A DNA stretch of 64,000 nt from Oricola thermophila (GTDB lineage: Bacteria > Pseudomonadota > Alphaproteobacteria > Rhizobiales > Rhizobiaceae), in contig NZ_CP054836.1 of NCBI RefSeq assembly GCF_013358405.1, positions 558,001 through 622,000 on the forward strand, read 5' to 3'. The notes below the pieces were generated by a model. It saw nothing but the letters and a program-made list of their open reading frames with translations. It was not told the DNA's origin and made no database searches. The position numbers and the translations under genes are program-made. Every line of letters begins with the position of its first letter. Positions within the stretch are counted from its first letter, which is position 1. Positions 61,174 to 64,000 of the stretch are shown piece after piece.

Positions 61174-62591
61174 TGCGGAATTACCAGGGTCTTGAGGAAG
61201 GCGATCAGGGCGCTGCGGTCTTCCTCCGCGCATTCCACATAGGCGTCGCGGGCCGCGCGCGCCGCACCACCATGGGCGCGGATCACGCCGTCGAGCGTGG
61301 TGAAGTCGCCGCGGTGGCCGTAGGGGGAGGTCGAGGCGAGGCCCCACAGTTCGGCGGTCTGGAACTCGTTGCGCTCGACGAAACGCTGGCCGAGCAACTC
61401 GTTGCCCAGATCGGCGACCTGCCGGTCGGTGATGACATGGCGCTTCAGGTCGCCGAAGATCGGAATCAGCCACTGTCCCTTCTCGTTGCGCTCCAGCCGG
61501 TCGGCCCAATCGCTCAGCGACAGGTCATAGATCGCGCCTTTGATTTCACCTTCCCGCAAAGTGCCCGCCGCGTCATAGGGGCCGGGATCGGAGAATTCGA
61601 GACTGTCCAGCGGCAGCGCGCGGACATGGCAGGCATTGCAGCCGATCTCGTCGAACACGGCGCTGCCGCGCGCGGCGGCTTTCCGCCATGCCGGATCGTC
61701 GGGAACCTCGATGACAGGCGGGGGCAGGGTGGCCTGCCAGGCGACGAGGGCCGAAATGTCGCCCTCGGTCAATTCGTCCGCGTGACCATCCTCGTCGAAA
61801 TCGCTTTCACCCGTCCAGCGTTCGCCGAAGCGTTCGACCGCCTGCATGCCGTGATGCTGATTCATGGCGTTGATGGCGAACTGGCGCAGCGAGGTCATCA
61901 CGCCCTTCTGGCTGAATGGTCGGATGACAAGGTCGGTATCCACCCCCTCGATCCCGGAGAGATCGAGAATGCCGTCCGGCTGAGCCGTGATGTGTCCGAA
62001 GAATATGCCCTTGGTTTCAAGTCGCGCGCTGACCGGCTGTCCGGTTTCGCGCGCCTCTTTCAGCGTCCGGGCACGGATCGCGTGCAGGTCGGCGGTCATT
62101 TCCCGCGCCAGCAGCTCGACGAGGCCGGCGCCCATCAGGTGATTGGTGTTGCGCTCGTTGGAAAACTGCGGATCGACGGTATCGAAATCCGCGTTCACGA
62201 AGCCCTCGTTGACAAAGACATTGACCGTGAAATCGCCCGCGCCTCCGGTCACGGGCTCGCGGTGGCAGCTGGAACAGGCGTTGGAATCGGTCCCAGCGAT
62301 GCGCTGGAACAGGCTGTCCGGCGGGCGTTTGCGCTTGGTCGGGATGATCGCTTGCGTCGCCATGATGCGTCCCGCGCCATCAAGCTCGGTGAACTTGGCG
62401 GTGAACAGTTCTTCGCCCCGCTCGATCAGGTTGAACAGAGCGTCGCGATCGAGGCGCCCTTCAAGCTCCGACTGGTCGACATGGTCGGTGAGGGTGCGTT
62501 CTGCCCAGGGGACGTCGTTGGCCGCGGCTGGCAGGCAAGCCGTGGCGACGAGTAGCGCGACGATGGGCGTGGATATGGAGCGCTTCTGCAT
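61170..62591 (-). CDS. Periplasmic di-heme oxidoreductase (DHOR/peroxidase-like)
   Basis: A 473-residue secreted c-type cytochrome with a signal peptide (ISTPIVALLVATACLPAAA) and two haem-binding motifs: C106SSCH110 and C318NACH322. RNTNHLMGAGLVELL and the end segment YGHRGDFTTLDGVIRAHGG identify the di-heme oxidoreductase (DHOR) family, relatives of cytochrome c peroxidases and MauG-like enzymes. The substrate is unknown. It starts one base after the ROK gene stop and is coupled to the ASPIC gene. Confidence 0.9.
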   Translation of the reverse strand: MQKRSISTPIVALLVATACLPAAANDVPWAERTLTDHVDQSELEGRLDRDALFNLIERGEELFTAKFTELDGAGRIMATQAIIPTKRKRPPDSLFQRIAGTDSNACSSCHREPVTGGAGDFTVNVFVNEGFVNADFDTVDPQFSNERNTNHLMGAGLVELLAREMTADLHAIRARTLKEARETGQPVSARLETKGIFFGHITAQPDGILDLSGIEGVDTDLVIRPFSQKGVMTSLRQFAINAMNQHHGMQAVERFGERWTGESDFDEDGHADELTEGDISALVAWQATLPPPVIEVPDDPAWRKAAARGSAVFDEIGCNACHVRALPLDSLEFSDPGPYDAAGTLREGEIKGAIYDLSLSDWADRLERNEKGQWLIPIFGDLKRHVITDRQVADLGNELLGQRFVERNEFQTAELWGLASTSPYGHRGDFTTLDGVIRAHGGAARAARDAYVECAEEDRSALIAFLKTLVIPQ

Positions 62592-62592
62592 G

Positions 62593-63816
62593 TCAATTCT
62601 CCGCGGAGCCGAGCACGCGGTCGGCCTGGGCGGCGTCGATTTTCGACAGGGCGCCGATGGCACAACCCTCGAACACGAGCGGCATCTCGTCCACATAGAG
62701 GTCGATAGGGATGTCGCGGGCAGCGGCCAGGTTGGAATTGCCCAGCGTTTCGCGCAATGTCGGTTCCATCAGGTCGAAGGCGATCGCGCCGTGGCCCGCA
62801 AAGACGACGCGGAACGGATCAACCAGCGCGAAAATGCTGGCCAGGCCCAGCCCCAAGGAACGGCCTGCTGCGGCAAATGCCTCGCGCGCCAGCGGGTTTC
62901 CGTCGCGTGCGGCGTTGGCGACGCTGGTGAACTCGCCGGGAGTCACGTGGCTTGCCGGCTTCGCGTCGATCGGCTCCTGGCGGTAGCGGCGCAAGATCGC
63001 ATAGTCGCCGGCATTGGCCTCGATGCAGCCACGCGAGCCGCAGCGGCACAGTGCACCGCCGACCTTGTACATCATGTGTCCGAATTCCGTACCCGACGAT
63101 TGCGTGCCGTTGATGATGTCGCCGCGCAGGAACAGGCCCATGCCGACGCCGTGGGCGAGCAATATGGCCGCGAAATTGTCGCTGTAGCGCTCGGGGTCGC
63201 GCCAGTTGAGCGCCTTCGCGATCAGGTCGCAGTCGTTGGCCAGACTTGCCGGCACGCCGAATTCCTCTTCGAGCCAATCGGCTACGGGCACATCGGTGAG
63301 CGATGTCATCGGCGAACGCAGCATGTTCCGCCCGGCAATGTCAGTCGCGCCCTGCACGCCGACGGCGATACGCGCAACCTGACGGGCGTCGATGCCGCTG
63401 GAATCCAGCGTCCGGCGGATGTCGGCGACGAGGCTTTCACGGAACGCTTCCCTCTCGATGTTCGCCATGTCGAGGTCGAACTCGCGGCGTGCGACAACCG
63501 AGCCCGCGTAATCGACGATGGCCACGGCGGCAACGCCAATCTTGAGGATCAGCAGAACGGCGTGACGGAACTTCGGGTTGATGGACAGGTCTACGCTCGG
63601 CCGGCCCCGGCCTGCGCTGGTGCCATTCTCTCCTCCGCGGGCGATGAGGACGTCCTCGGCGATCAGGTCATTCGAAATCGTGGAGACGGTCGCGGGGCTC
63701 AGTCCTGCCTGCAGGGCGATCTCGCCGCGGCTGATTGCCTTGTTGCGCCGCACGATCTGTATGATGCGTAGCCGGTTCCGTCTTCGCATGTCGTCTGAGC
63801 GAAGTATTTTTGTCAT
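62593..63816 (-). CDS. ROK-family transcriptional repressor
   Basis: A 407-residue ROK (repressor, ORF, kinase) regulator. The N-terminal winged helix is ISRGEIALQAGLSPATVSTISNDLI. The ROK domain has the zinc motif CRCGSRGCIEANAG and the conserved SLANDCDLIAKAL with the catalytic-type Asp. Such proteins respond to sugars. It is the first gene of an operon with the di-heme and ASPIC genes. A 9+9 bp inverted repeat lies 30 bases upstream, pointing to autoregulation. The start has a modest GGGA site; an internal ATG ten codons later is possible. Confidence 0.88.
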   Translation of the reverse strand: MTKILRSDDMRRRNRLRIIQIVRRNKAISRGEIALQAGLSPATVSTISNDLIAEDVLIARGGENGTSAGRGRPSVDLSINPKFRHAVLLILKIGVAAVAIVDYAGSVVARREFDLDMANIEREAFRESLVADIRRTLDSSGIDARQVARIAVGVQGATDIAGRNMLRSPMTSLTDVPVADWLEEEFGVPASLANDCDLIAKALNWRDPERYSDNFAAILLAHGVGMGLFLRGDIINGTQSSGTEFGHMMYKVGGALCRCGSRGCIEANAGDYAILRRYRQEPIDAKPASHVTPGEFTSVANAARDGNPLAREAFAAAGRSLGLGLASIFALVDPFRVVFAGHGAIAFDLMEPTLRETLGNSNLAAARDIPIDLYVDEMPLVFEGCAIGALSKIDAAQADRVLGSAEN

Positions 63817-63845
63817 TGTCCCGGTGCGCCTCCTCACGTGCCGGG

Positions 63846-63874
63846 TGCAATGCAAGAATTTCATATGCATTGCA
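63846..63874. promoter_or_regulatory. Candidate ROK operator (9-bp inverted repeat)
   Basis: TGCAATGCA-N11-TGCATTGCA is a perfect 9-bp inverted repeat located 30 bases upstream of the ROK start, the expected place for an autoregulatory operator. Its TTGCAATGC half-site also occurs in the palindromic region before xylB. Confidence 0.6.
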
Positions 63875-64000
63875 ACAAGTTGACGTAGCCCGCTTTCATG
63901 TTGACATGTTCGCCCATTTGAGTCACGATTTTTTTCGAGGCTCGAATTAAAGGGCTTCTGTCGCGGGGAGGCGCTATGCCCGGCCCGCACTAACAGTTGC

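Noticed and set aside
61125..63771. Long plus-strand frames opposite the di-heme and ROK genes
   Set aside because: Antisense of well-supported genes; no ribosome binding sites or domains.

Overview
The window is GC-rich and densely packed with short intergenic gaps and many ATGA-type stop/start overlaps. It looks like chromosomal DNA of a Hyphomicrobiales (Rhizobiales-type) alphaproteobacterium. The main pointers are a RirA-type Rrf2 iron regulator with its three conserved cysteines and a matching iron-responsive operator, the first codons of an AcpXL-like acyl carrier protein at the left edge, an RpoE/ChrR light-stress module, and rhizobial-style urease, phenylacetate and minCDE loci. I see no phage, insertion sequence, CRISPR array, rRNA or tRNA.

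Layout, left to right. 0-5.4 kb: acpXL start, aldose 1-epimerase, KDG kinase, a phosphonatase-like protein with altered catalytic residues, a DUF1045 2H phosphoesterase, and a Rieske oxygenase with a coupled 78-residue protein. 5.6-9 kb: iron(III) ABC permease and binding protein (convergent), an IRO box, rirA. 9.1-11.7 kb: two paralogous secreted DUF11 proteins. 11.8-13.3 kb: glpK. 13.4-21.4 kb: a urease locus on the minus strand (ureA, ureJ/hupE, ureB, a DUF1311 gene, ureC, peroxiredoxin, host-attachment protein, a small gene, ureE, an SMR transporter, ureF, ureG, marR) with no ureD. 21.6-24.4 kb: xylBA. 24.4-29.2 kb: an RpoE/ChrR singlet-oxygen-type regulon with three near-identical promoters of the form TGATCC-N18-TA(A/T)(C/T)A(A/T). 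29.2-33.4 kb: an Mn/Zn ABC operon in which both permeases carry a C-terminal winged-helix domain. 33.4-34.2 kb: a hydroxypyruvate isomerase-like protein. 34.2-46.6 kb: a phenylacetate catabolic island (paaG-paaI-paaK-tetR-fadJ-like on minus; paaZ, paaX, paaABCDE on plus; one extra thioesterase).

46.8-51.3 kb: a CHASE-PAS-GGDEF-EAL protein and minCDE. 51.5-54.2 kb: hmgA and an Asp-box repeat protein. 54.2-56.6 kb: an HxlR regulator divergent from an SDR and a cysteine-free MDR reductase. 56.6-58.9 kb: a DUF1611 protein coupled to an ornithine/alanine racemase-family enzyme. 58.9-59.5 kb: a gene-poor stretch with a long nested inverted repeat. 59.5-63.8 kb: an operon of ROK repressor, di-heme oxidoreductase and FG-GAP/ASPIC protein, preceded by a 9+9 bp inverted repeat.

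Working together: the paa genes form a near-complete route from phenylacetate to beta-oxidation intermediates (ligase, epoxidase, isomerase, ring hydrolase/dehydrogenase, hydratase/dehydrogenase). XylAB and the sugar enzymes feed central metabolism. Three metal systems (urease nickel, Fe(III), Mn/Zn) each show their own regulatory signature. The most unusual items are the phosphonatase homologue lacking both its nucleophile and its Schiff-base lysine, the doubled permease-winged-helix fusion, the urease locus without ureD but with an SMR and a DUF1311 gene inside it, and the ROK/di-heme/ASPIC operon.
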